Of a stretch of DNA of 64,000 nucleotides, positions 8,298 through 17,200 are shown piece after piece. Made by a program: the position numbers and the translations under genes. Source of the DNA: Patiriisocius sp047731265 (GTDB lineage: Bacteria; Bacteroidota; Bacteroidia; Flavobacteriales; Flavobacteriaceae); assembly GCF_047731265.1 (NCBI RefSeq), contig NZ_CP159835.1, positions 186,001 through 250,000 on the forward strand. The letters run 5' to 3'. Within the stretch, counting starts at the first letter, position 1. The number at the start of each line of letters is the position of its first letter. The notes below the pieces were generated by a model that saw only the letters and a program-made list of their open reading frames with translations, did no database searches and had not been told where the DNA came from.

Positions 8298-10169
8298 GTG
8301 AATTTCCTCTCGGTCGAAAATATTGCAAAATCATACGGTGAACGTATCTTATTTAAAGATATTTCCTTTGGTATTAATCAAGGACAAAAAATAGGCTTCG
8401 TCGCAAAAAACGGTACTGGTAAAACATCGCTGCTCAATATTCTCTCTGGAGATGACAGTCCAGACGAAGGCAATGTTATTTTTCGAAAAAATTTGCGCGT
8501 AGCATTTCTTTCGCAGGAGCCCTATTTAGATCCTAAACTAACGGTTGAACAAACTATTTTTACCAGTGACAACCCCATTCTCAAAATCATTGAGAATTAT
8601 GAGAAAGCAATTCTAAACCCCGACGATGCAGAAGCGTACCAAGCAGCATTTGATGGTATGGATGCCCACAATGCCTGGGACTTTGAGGTACGGTACAAGC
8701 AAATTTTATTCAAATTAAAATTAGATAACCTTGAAGAAAAAATAGAAAACCTTAGTGGAGGTCAAAAAAAGCGATTGGCCTTGGCAAACGCCTTATTGAC
8801 CACTCCAGATTTATTGGTGATGGATGAACCCACCAACCACCTTGACTTGGAGATGATTGAGTGGCTCGAAGCGCTTTTTGCAAAGGAAAACTTCACGCTG
8901 TTTATGGTTACGCACGACCGGTATTTCCTAGAACGTGTTTGTAACGAAATTGTAGAACTCGACGAAGGAAGTCTATATAGCTACAAAGGAAACTACAGCT
9001 ATTACCTAGAAAAAAGAGATGCAAGAATAGAGACCGAAACTACCGAAACTGGCAAAGCAAAACAACTTTATAAAAAGGAATTGGATTGGATGCGTCGCCA
9101 ACCCAAAGCGAGAACCACTAAAAGTAAATCGCGTATTGATGATTTTAGCGAAATAAAATCAAGAGCGCATAAAAGACGCAACGATCACGAAGTCCAACTC
9201 GAGTTGAATATGGAGCGAATGGGCACCAAAGTCGTAGAGCTTCATAAAATATCAAAATCATACGGAGATAAAGTCCTGCTAGACAAACTAGAATACAATT
9301 TCCTTCGAGGCGAACGATTGGGAATCATTGGAAAGAACGGAACTGGAAAATCCACTTTTCTTAATATCATGACGGGCAGTGTATTGCCAGATGGTGGTAA
9401 AGTAGTGATTGGTGACACGATAAAATTTGGTTACTACACACAGAAGGGAATCAATATTAAAAAAGGCCAAAAAGTAATCGATGTTATTCGAGAATTTGGA
9501 GATTACATTCCCTTAAAAAAAGGAAGACAAATTAGCGCCTCACAACTCTTAGAAAAGTTTCTCTTTGATCGTAAGAAACAATACGATTTTGTGGACAAAC
9601 TAAGTGGTGGCGAACGAAAACGCTTGTATTTGTGCACGGTTTTAATTCAAAATCCCAATTTTTTAATTCTCGATGAGCCCACAAACGACCTCGATATTGT
9701 AACTCTTAATGTATTAGAAAGCTTCTTGCTCGATTTTCCAGGTTGTTTGTTGGTTGTAAGTCACGACCGGTATTTTATGGATAAAATCGTGGACCATCTT
9801 TTTGTTTTTAGAGGAGATGGCGAAGTTCAAGATTTCCCAGGGAATTATTCAGATTTTCGAACTTATGAGGACAGTAAAGTAATCGCTCAAAGAGAGGCAA
9901 CCGCAGATGCTACTGCCGAGAAGAAAAACTGGAAAACAGAAACGCAAGGGGCTAAATTGAGTTACCAAGAACAAAAAGAATATGGCAAACTGGAAAAAGA
10001 GATTGCAAAACTAGAAAAGCAGCGAGAAGCCCTCCAAAGTCTGTTCGCTACTGAAAATTGGGCTGGCGATGAAATAGACAAGCAATCTAAAAAACTTCAG
10101 GACATTATTGATAAAGTGGGAGAAAAAGAAATGCGCTGGTTTGAGCTAAGCGAGAAACTGGAAGCCTAA
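8298..10169 (+). CDS. ABC-F family ATPase (Uup/YdiF-like, two ABC domains)
   Basis: Soluble protein with two ATP-binding cassettes and no membrane domain. The first has Walker A KNGTGKTS near residue 38 and signature LSGGQKKRLALA with ATP-site MDEPTNHLD. The second has GKNGTGKST, signature LSGGERKRLYL and LDEPTNDLD. A charged linker with WMRRQPKARTTKSKSR lies between them, and a C-terminal coiled coil (KLEKEIAKLEKQREAL) occupies about the last 80 residues, as in Uup. Members act on ribosomes or on DNA intermediates; the role here is inferred from the family. I prefer the GTG at 8298 (giving MNFLSVENIAKSYG) over a TTG 18 bases upstream, because the family starts at this point. The downstream haemoglobin gene starts directly after the stop. 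Confidence 0.93.
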   Translation: MNFLSVENIAKSYGERILFKDISFGINQGQKIGFVAKNGTGKTSLLNILSGDDSPDEGNVIFRKNLRVAFLSQEPYLDPKLTVEQTIFTSDNPILKIIENYEKAILNPDDAEAYQAAFDGMDAHNAWDFEVRYKQILFKLKLDNLEEKIENLSGGQKKRLALANALLTTPDLLVMDEPTNHLDLEMIEWLEALFAKENFTLFMVTHDRYFLERVCNEIVELDEGSLYSYKGNYSYYLEKRDARIETETTETGKAKQLYKKELDWMRRQPKARTTKSKSRIDDFSEIKSRAHKRRNDHEVQLELNMERMGTKVVELHKISKSYGDKVLLDKLEYNFLRGERLGIIGKNGTGKSTFLNIMTGSVLPDGGKVVIGDTIKFGYYTQKGINIKKGQKVIDVIREFGDYIPLKKGRQISASQLLEKFLFDRKKQYDFVDKLSGGERKRLYLCTVLIQNPNFLILDEPTNDLDIVTLNVLESFLLDFPGCLLVVSHDRYFMDKIVDHLFVFRGDGEVQDFPGNYSDFRTYEDSKVIAQREATADATAEKKNWKTETQGAKLSYQEQKEYGKLEKEIAKLEKQREALQSLFATENWAGDEIDKQSKKLQDIIDKVGEKEMRWFELSEKLEA

Positions 10170-10540
10170 ATGATAGATATCAAATCCAAAGAAGACATTA
10201 TTTTGCTAGTGGATGCTTTTTATAAAAAAGCATTGATCGATCCAAAAATTGGATATTTCTTTACGGAAGTGGCACCCCTAAATTTTGCAGATCACCTGCC
10301 ACGACGCTATAATTTCTGGGAGCCTATACTATTAGGAAAAGCCACTTTTAAAGGAAATCCTATTTTAAAACACCTAGAACTGCATAGCAAGTCACCTTTA
10401 ACAGCCGCTCATTTTGAACGCTGGCCCAACTATGGAAAAAGACCACCGAATCACTTTTTGAAGGCACCAATGCCACCAAAGCAGTTAATAGCGCAAACCA
10501 AATAGGACAATTAATGCAATTTAAAATAGCAAATCACTGA
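10170..10540 (+). pseudogene. Group III truncated haemoglobin, frameshifted
   Basis: The first 90 residues read as a group III (YjbI/Ctb-like) truncated globin: YFFTEVAPLNFADHLPRRYNFWEPILLG, then PILKHLELH with the proximal-type histidine, then LTAAHFERW. After the TGG codon around 10420 the open frame degenerates and stops at 10505. The +1 frame instead gives QLWKKTTESLFEGTNATKAV and ends at a TGA at 10538-10540, which is exactly the expected globin tail. One base is therefore missing in TGGCCCAAC. The break sits in a short C run, so a sequencing or assembly error is possible; otherwise it is a fresh pseudogene. The start ATG directly follows the ABC-F stop codon. Confidence 0.88.
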
Positions 10541-10567
10541 GCCTGGCTGTTGCTGTTGCTAAAAAAC

Positions 10568-11347
10568 ATGTTTTACTTCGCAATTTCATATATCAAATTC
10601 CTACTCCGTTCTAAAAACCAGCACGGTGTGCACTCTCCTTTTGTGTATGACTTATTAACAAAATGCATTTATAAAAAACAACTATTCTCAGCATTTAAAC
10701 TTTTAAAAAAGTATCGGGAAGCATTATTAACAGATACTTCGGTGATTGAGGTTACAGATTTTGGTCAAGGCTCCCGGATATTTAAATCCAATACTCGGAG
10801 CATTCAAGATATTGCAAAACACGCTGGATTGACGTTAAAAAAACAAAAACTTCTATTTAAAATCACGACATATTTTCAACCAAAAAACAGTTTAGAGTTA
10901 GGGACTTCTTTGGGTTTAGCAACGATGACCTTAGCATTGGCATCCAAGAAAAAAATGGTAACTACGATAGAAGGATGTTCAGAAACTTCAGCAAAAGCAG
11001 GTACTTATTTTAAAGAATTTGGTGCGTCAAACATCCAGCTCATCAACACAAAATTTTCAGCTTTTTTTACTTCCGAAGTTTTTAAAACAACATCTTTTGA
11101 TCTTGTTTATATTGATGGAAATCACAATAAAGAAAACACGTTGAAGTATTTTGAAACACTACTCCCAAAGGCAAACAACGATTCCATTTTTATCTTTGAT
11201 GATATTTATTGGAGCAAAGAAATGACCCAAGCTTGGGAAATAATCGCAGCAGACACATTAGTAACGGTTAGCATAGATTGCTTTTATTGGGGAATTGTTT
11301 TTTTTAGAAAAGAACAAGAAAAGCAACATTTTATACTTAGGATGTAA
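10568..11347 (+). CDS. Class I SAM-dependent methyltransferase (O-methyltransferase-like)
   Basis: About 259 residues with a Rossmann methyltransferase core: motif I SLELGTSLGLATMTLALA near residue 115-132, an acidic motif II VTTIEGC, and FDLVYIDGNHNKENTLKYFE, which resembles the DGxH metal/substrate motif of O-methyltransferases. It ends with SIFIFDDIYWSKEM. The N-terminus MFYFAISYIKFLLRS with NQHGVHSPFVYDLL is typical of the flavobacterial family. I chose the ATG at 10568 rather than the TTG at 10550, since the family begins here. Substrate unknown. It stands alone, 28 bases after the broken haemoglobin gene and on the same strand. Confidence 0.82.
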   Translation: MFYFAISYIKFLLRSKNQHGVHSPFVYDLLTKCIYKKQLFSAFKLLKKYREALLTDTSVIEVTDFGQGSRIFKSNTRSIQDIAKHAGLTLKKQKLLFKITTYFQPKNSLELGTSLGLATMTLALASKKKMVTTIEGCSETSAKAGTYFKEFGASNIQLINTKFSAFFTSEVFKTTSFDLVYIDGNHNKENTLKYFETLLPKANNDSIFIFDDIYWSKEMTQAWEIIAADTLVTVSIDCFYWGIVFFRKEQEKQHFILRM

Positions 11348-11440
11348 CTAAATTAAAATTACAAAGACAAACAGAAGAAGAGACGTAATCCACGTATTTT
11401 CTTTTATATTTTCAAAAACGCTTAACGCTTAACTAAACAT

Positions 11441-12127
11441 ATGAGCCTTGTTATCGACATTAAAGGAATTAGAAGAGATTTTCCACTAGGACAAGAAATT
11501 GTAAAAGTGCTAAAGGGTATCGATCTACAAATCGAGAAAGGGGAATATGTAGCCCTTATGGGACCTTCTGGATCTGGAAAATCCACCTTAATGAACCTCT
11601 TGGGATGCCTTGACACTCCTACTGAAGGCACTTATTTACTAAGTGGCCAAGATGTTAGTAATATGAGTGATGATGAACTTGCAGAAATACGAAACAAAGA
11701 AATTGGTTTTGTATTTCAAACCTTTAATCTACTCCCAAGGACTACTGCCTTAGATAATGTAGCGTTGCCTATGATTTATGCAGGTGCATCAAAAAAAGCC
11801 AGAACCGAAAGAGCCGAGCAAGTATTGAGTGATGTTGGCTTAGCAGACCGGATGGATCACCGCCCCAACCAACTCTCAGGTGGACAACGACAACGTGTTG
11901 CCGTGGGTAGAGCACTTGTAAACAAGCCTTCTATCATCCTGGCAGATGAGCCTACAGGAAACTTAGACTCCAAAACAAGTGATGAAATTATGAAACTGTT
12001 TAGCGATATACACAAAGCAGGCAATACCGTAATTGTAGTAACCCATGAAGAAGAAGTTGCACTCCACGCACACCGTATTATAAGACTTCGCGATGGCATC
12101 GTAGAAAGCGATACCAGAACGAAATAA
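11441..12127 (+). CDS. ABC transporter ATP-binding protein (LolD/MacB-like)
   Basis: A 228-residue ATPase of the MacB/LolD/FtsE group. It shows Walker A GPSGSGKST (about 40-48), a Q-loop in FVFQTFNLLPR, signature LSGGQRQRVAVGRAL, Walker B IILADEPTGNLD and H-loop VVTHEEE. These ATPases energise MacB-type periplasmic permeases or lipoprotein release (LolCDE). No permease gene lies nearby, so its partner must be encoded elsewhere; this is common for lolD-like genes in Bacteroidota. Flanking intergenic gaps of about 93 and 176 bases to the nearest genes suggest a single-gene transcript. Confidence 0.9.
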   Translation: MSLVIDIKGIRRDFPLGQEIVKVLKGIDLQIEKGEYVALMGPSGSGKSTLMNLLGCLDTPTEGTYLLSGQDVSNMSDDELAEIRNKEIGFVFQTFNLLPRTTALDNVALPMIYAGASKKARTERAEQVLSDVGLADRMDHRPNQLSGGQRQRVAVGRALVNKPSIILADEPTGNLDSKTSDEIMKLFSDIHKAGNTVIVVTHEEEVALHAHRIIRLRDGIVESDTRTK

Positions 12128-12303
12128 CAATCAAAGGTCATTCCGTCGCAATACGGAATTGCTTCCTCCCCAAACCCAAATTGATTTCAAACTCTAAACT
12201 CCAAGTGCTATATTTCAAATTATATTTCCTTATCCCTACTTTCTTTTAAGATTTATGATTTGATTTTTTTGTGATTTTCCTTTTCAGTTAGTATCTTCGG
12301 ACT

Positions 12304-12472
12304 ATGGAAAATCTGTATTTATACATAAGTACCGCAGTTGTGTTATTGGTCCTCTTTTTACGGAACAACAAGCGCAATAAAACCATTAAGAAAAGTACGG
12401 GGTAACCGAAGTTTTAAAGAAAGATTTAACGAACGTAAAAGAAACGAAAAGGGAATTGATGATAAAATGTAG
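12304..12472 (+). pseudogene. Small single-pass membrane protein, apparently frameshifted
   Basis: An ATG at 12304 opens a 33-codon frame, MENLYLYISTAVVLLVLFLR followed by basic residues, closed by TAA at 12403. A neighbouring frame then continues without interruption as GNRSFKERFNERKRNEKGID to a TAG at 12470-12472. Together they read as a roughly 56-residue protein: one N-terminal TM helix plus a charged basic tail, a layout common for small flavobacterial membrane proteins. One extra A in the AAGAAAAG run would account for the break. The lesion is read directly; that the two parts belong together is inferred from the composition of the tail. Alternatively the 33-residue form is real and the tail is chance. 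Confidence 0.5.
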
Positions 12473-12563
12473 TGGCATATTTTTATTGCTTCAACCTCTA
12501 AAATCACACAGCAACCTTTAATTTGTTATTTGAAATAAATTAATAACCTGATACAATAATATT

Positions 12564-13136
12564 TTGAAAATTTACACAAAAACTGGAGACACCGGTACTA
12601 CTGCCTTGTTTGGAGGCACACGGGTACCCAAACATCACATTCGCATTGAAAGTTATGGTACGGTGGATGAACTAAACTCTTATATTGGGCTTATTCGTGA
12701 CCAAGAAATAGATCCACGTTCCAAAGAAGTCTTGGCCCATATTCAAAATAAATTATTTACCGTGGGTGCTATTTTAGCGACGCCACCTGAAAAAGAAATT
12801 CTTAAAAACGGAAAAGAGCGTCTTAACATTTCTAAAATTTCAGAAGAAGAAATTGAGCTACTTGAAAAAGAAATGGATGTTATGAACGATGCGCTACCAG
12901 AGATGACACATTTTGTATTACCAGGAGGACACACAACGGTGTCATATTGTCACATAGGGCGCTGTGTATGTAGAAGAGCAGAACGAATGGCCACCTTGCT
13001 TAATGAACAAGACCGCGTGGATCCTTTTGTTTTAAAGTACCTTAACAGGCTTTCAGACTATCTATTTGTATTGGCACGAAAGTTGTCACAGGATTTGCAA
13101 GGTGAAGAAGTCAAGTGGATTCCAGATAAATACTAA
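12564..13136 (+). CDS. Cob(I)alamin adenosyltransferase (PduO-type)
   Basis: Transfers the adenosyl group from ATP to cob(I)alamin, making coenzyme B12 for mutases. The 190-residue protein has the PduO/MMAB signature at the N-terminus (YTKTGDTGTTALFGG), the ESYGTVDELNSYIG helix, and the conserved C-terminal block CVCRRAERMATLLN followed by LKYLNRLSDYLFVLAR. The start is a TTG at 12564, because the family starts with MKIYTKTGD and no ATG is available. The likely client in this genome is acyl-CoA mutase; the MeaB gene at 21959 and IcmF at 58527 are in the same window but not adjacent. Confidence 0.95.
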   Translation: MKIYTKTGDTGTTALFGGTRVPKHHIRIESYGTVDELNSYIGLIRDQEIDPRSKEVLAHIQNKLFTVGAILATPPEKEILKNGKERLNISKISEEEIELLEKEMDVMNDALPEMTHFVLPGGHTTVSYCHIGRCVCRRAERMATLLNEQDRVDPFVLKYLNRLSDYLFVLARKLSQDLQGEEVKWIPDKY

Positions 13137-13280
13137 TACTATTTAGGAAAAATTATCACAACTATCTTATAAACAAGTAGTTAAAAACGTTCTTTCAAAT
13201 ACATCAGAAATAATTCAGATTTTTCTTTACTTTCTCATCTAAAAAATTATTTTTGCAGAAATTTATAACACACTTTTACT

Positions 13281-13502
13281 ATGTACTGGACATTAGAATT
13301 AGCATCCTATTTAAGTGATGCACCCTGGCCGGCTACCAAAGATGAATTGATCGACTACGCTATTAGAACTGGCGCACCTCTTGAGGTGGTTGAAAATTTA
13401 CAAGCTATTGAAGATGAGGGAGATTCCTACGATTCAATAGAAGAAATTTGGCCTGATTACCCCACAGATGACGATTATTTGTGGAATGAAGACGAGTATT
13501 AA
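13281..13502 (+). CDS. DUF2795 domain protein
   Basis: A 73-residue acidic protein (MYWTLELASYLSDAPWPATK, then IDYAIRTGAPLEVVENLQAI) that matches the DUF2795 family, with the typical LxxxLxDAxWPATKxELIDYA pattern. The tail is very rich in Asp, Glu and Tyr (DDDYLWNEDEY). The family function is not established. It is a monocistronic gene followed by two consecutive inverted repeats at 13569-13599 and 13603-13639; the first is a good intrinsic terminator. Confidence 0.85.
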   Translation: MYWTLELASYLSDAPWPATKDELIDYAIRTGAPLEVVENLQAIEDEGDSYDSIEEIWPDYPTDDDYLWNEDEY

Positions 13503-13568
13503 GACTAGAAAGGGTTTAAAATCCTTCAAATAAAATATAAGAGATACTAGTTTATATCTTGAAATAGC

Positions 13569-13599
13569 AAAAAAGTCTCTGTATTTCAGGGACTTTTTT
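13569..13599 (+). terminator. Intrinsic terminator after the DUF2795 gene
   Basis: The stem AAAAAGTCTCTG pairs with CAGGGACTTTTT around a TATTT loop and ends in a T run. It lies about 67 bases after the DUF2795 stop codon. The symmetrical A and T flanks would let it work in either direction. Confidence 0.85.
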
Positions 13600-13602
13600 A
13601 GC

Positions 13603-13639
13603 TTAAAAACTATCTTTGGAAACCAGAGATAGTTTTTAA
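13603..13639. repeat. Second long inverted repeat directly after the terminator
   Basis: TTAAAAACTATCT and AGATAGTTTTTAA form a perfect 13-bp stem, and the inner TTGG/CCAG extends it with a wobble pair. It begins 3 bases after the previous hairpin. It has T residues on the + strand and could be a second, back-up terminator or an RNA processing stem. Both neighbouring genes are on the + strand. Confidence 0.75.
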
Positions 13640-13701
13640 AGTGAATTAGAAAAATATCAAAACCAATTCATGAAATTTTGGTTTTTATAGATGCATTACA
13701 A

Positions 13702-14064
13702 ATGACTAGCGCAAAAACGTACAGCTTGGTTTTTCTTTTAAGCTTCATGGCAACCATGGAGGCTCAAAACTATGCGCTACAAACCAATCCCAAGACGACA
13801 AAGTACCATCAAACTTTCTTCGATTTTGACAAAAAAATTGAATTTAAAGAAATCAACACCACAAAACCAAGGTATGTAAATAAAGATTTTTCAAAAACGG
13901 AGATCTTAAAATACAAGCATGATATTCTAAAATTGGAACAATACCAAGAAAAGTTAATTGCCCTTGGCTATGATGTTAAGAGTGCTGGTACCCTAGCAAC
14001 AACATACACAAATTTTCTTACCTCAGTACCAAGAATAGTGATTACGCGCTATACTTCGGCGTAA
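13702..14064 (+). CDS. Hypothetical exported protein
   Basis: A 120-residue protein, not assigned to a family. The N-terminus MTSAKTYSLVFLLSFMATME followed by AQ is a plausible Sec signal peptide. The mature part is basic and hydrophilic, with two Lys/Tyr-rich stretches (NPKTTKYHQTFFDFDKKIEF, KYKHDILKLEQYQEKLIALG) that may form helices. I use the ATG at 13702; a TTG 24 bases upstream would only add residues before the signal peptide. Codon use looks like its neighbours. No operon partner; secA begins 181 bases downstream. Confidence 0.55.
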   Translation: MTSAKTYSLVFLLSFMATMEAQNYALQTNPKTTKYHQTFFDFDKKIEFKEINTTKPRYVNKDFSKTEILKYKHDILKLEQYQEKLIALGYDVKSAGTLATTYTNFLTSVPRIVITRYTSA

Positions 14065-14120
14065 TAAAAATTTTCAGTAGGGATTCCTATTGTAAGTGCT
14101 CTTCAAAATTTCAATTGTAT

Positions 14121-14240
14121 TGCACTTATTTACAAAAAACACATTCGTGCACATTTAACTTTAGTGCACTTTAAACTTAAAACTTTAGCGCAATAATAAA
14201 TGAGGCCATTAGACTTAAAAATGTAGCGCACTTAAAATAA
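14121..14240. repeat. Cluster of GCACTTAAA-like repeats in the secA leader
   Basis: Five related elements lie in the 130 bases before secA: TGCACTTATT (14121), GTGCACATTTAACT (14147-14160), TTAGTGCACTTTAAAC (14161-14176), TTTAGCGCAATAATAA (14184-14199) and GTAGCGCACTTAAAAT (14223-14238). The shared core is TAG[CT]GCA followed by CTTAAA. The copies are direct repeats. They could be operator sites for a regulator of secA or a leader RNA element. The sequence similarity is directly visible; the function is not known. Confidence 0.6.
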
Positions 14241-14245
14241 CAAAC

Positions 14246-17200
14246 ATGAAATTTTTAGACAATGTATTAAAGGTATTTGTAGGAGACAAATCCAAAAAAG
14301 ACATCGGTGATATTGAGCCGTATGTAAAAGAAATAAAAACGCACGAGGCAGCATTAGAAAAACTATCTCTGGACGAGCTTCGTTCAAAAAGTGACACGTT
14401 TAGATCCATTATTAAAGAAGATCAAAAAGACGTGCAATCACAAATTGATACCCTGCAAGCAGCAGCAGACGTAGAAGAAGATATTGATAAAAAAGAGGAT
14501 ATCTATAATCAAATTGACACGCTAAAGGATGAGCGTTATGACATTGAGAAAGCCACACTTGACAAAATACTCGCCGAAGCATTTGCTGTGATTAAAGAAA
14601 CTGCAAAGCGTTTTAAAAACAACAAAAACTTAAAAGTTACTGCCTCTGCATTTGATCGAGAGATTTCGGGAGCGCACGATTATGTTACCCTCGATGGCGA
14701 TCACGCTATCTGGAAAAATTCATGGGATGCTGCAGGTAAAGAAATTACTTGGGATATGGTACACTATGATGTACAACTCATAGGAGGTGTTGCCTTACAC
14801 CAAGGAAAAGTTGCAGAGATGCAAACTGGGGAAGGAAAAACATTAGTGGCTACGCTGCCTTTATATCTAAACGCATTGTCAGGAAACGGTGTTCACTTAG
14901 TTACTGTAAACGACTATTTAGCAAAACGTGATAGTGCTTGGATGGCTCCCATCTTTCAGTTTCATGGGATGAGCATCGATTGTGTTGATTACCACCAACC
15001 GAATAGTGAAGCAAGAAAAAAGGCATACAATTCAGATATTACCTATGGTACCAATAACGAATTTGGTTTTGACTACCTGCGTGATAACATGGCACATGCA
15101 CCACAAGATTTAGTACAACGCCCACACCACTTTGCAATTGTTGATGAGGTAGATAGTGTATTAATTGATGATGCGCGTACTCCATTAATTATTTCGGGGC
15201 CAGTACCACAAGGAGACCGCCACGAATTTAATGAGTTAAAACCAAAAATTGAAGACATCGTTTCTGTTCAGCAAAAATATTTAACAGGTGTTTTAGCCGA
15301 GGCAAAAAAACTAATCCGTGAGGGAGATACTAAAGAAGGAGGTTTCCAATTATTACGCGTGTATCGTGGAATACCAAAGAACAAAGCACTCATTAAATTT
15401 TTATCTGAAGAAGGGGTAAAACAAATCCTTCAGAAGACTGAAAACACCTACATGGCAGACAACAATCGGGAGATGCCCAAGATTGATGCGGAGTTGTACT
15501 ATGTTATTGAAGAGAAAAACAATCAAATTGAATTATCTGATAAAGGAATCGATTTCATTTCTGGTAAAGACAATCCAGATTTCTTTGTAATGCCAGAAAT
15601 AGGAACCGAAATTGCTAAGATTGAAGAAAAAAAGCTCTCATCAGAAGAAGAAGCGAATCTTAAGGAAGAGTTGTTTAGAGACTTCGGTATTAAAAGTGAA
15701 AGAATCCATACACTTAACCAATTATTGAAAGCTTATTCTTTATTTGAAAAAGACACCCAATATGTGGTGATGGAAAATAAAGTAATGATTGTTGATGAGC
15801 AGACAGGTCGTATTATGGACGGTCGTCGTTATAGTGATGGTTTGCACCAAGCGATTGAAGCGAAAGAAAACGTAAAGATTGAAGCAATGACGCAAACTTT
15901 TGCAACGGTTACGCTTCAAAATTACTTTAGAATGTACCGAAAACTAGCGGGTATGACTGGTACTGCGGTTACTGAAGCGGGTGAACTTTGGGAAATCTAC
16001 AAATTAGATGTTGTTGAAATACCAACCAATCGCCCTATTGCACGTGACGATAGAGAAGATAAAATTTACAAGACCAAAAGAGAAAAATACAATGCTGTTA
16101 TTGACGAAGTAACCGAACTTTCAAAAGCAGGACGCCCCGTTTTGATTGGTACGACTTCGGTAGAAATTTCTGAATTACTCAGCCGTATGTTAGGCATTCG
16201 TAAAATTACGCACAACACCTTAAACGCAAAAATGCACAAAAGTGAGGCAGATATTGTTGCTGAAGCGGGTCACGCTGGTGTGGTAACGATTGCTACAAAC
16301 ATGGCAGGTCGTGGTACCGATATTAAATTGAGTGATGAAGTTAAAAAAGCAGGAGGTCTTGCCATTGTCGGTACAGAGCGTCACGACTCTAGACGTGTAG
16401 ACAGACAGCTACGTGGTCGTTCTGGTCGTCAAGGAGATCCAGGAAGTTCGCAATTTTATGTTTCGTTAGAAGACAATTTGATGCGCTTATTTGGCTCTGA
16501 ACGAATCGCCAAAATGATGGATAGAATGGGATTAAAAGAAGGCGAAGTGATTCAGCATTCTATGATTTCTAAATCTATTGAACGTGCGCAGAAAAAAGTG
16601 GAAGAAAACAACTTCGGTATTAGAAAGCGATTGTTGGAGTATGATGATATTATGAATGCCCAACGTGAAGTTATTTACAAAAGAAGGTACAATGCCCTAT
16701 TTGGTAATCGTTTGCGAGTAGATATTGCTAATATGATTTATGATACTGCCGAAATCATTACAGAAAGCAATAAAATGGCGCAGGATTATAAAAATTTCGA
16801 ATTCGAATTGATTCGTTATTTCTCCATGAGTTCGCCTATTACTGCGACTGAATTTGAGAAAATGCAAGTACAAGAAATTGCTGGTAAAGTATATAAAGCA
16901 TCGTACATTCATTACCAAGATAAAATGGCTAGAAATGCAGATATGGCATTCCCCGTAATCAAGAATGTGTATGAAAATCAAAAAGATAAATATAAAAGAA
17001 TCTTGGTTCCTTTTACAGATGGTGTAAAAACGTTAAACGTAGCTACAGATCTTGAAAAGGCTTATGAAAGTGAAGGGAAAGAGCTTGTAAAAGATTTTGA
17101 AAAGAATATTTCGCTTGCTATTATTGACGATTCTTGGAAAACACATTTACGTAAAATGGATGAATTAAAGCAAAGTGTGCAATTGGCGGTACACGAGCAA

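Noticed and set aside
13137..13280. tRNA gene in the spacer between cobalamin adenosyltransferase and DUF2795
   Set aside because: Very AT-rich with no cloverleaf, TTCGA loop or CCA-like end; all other spacers were also negative for tRNA or rRNA.
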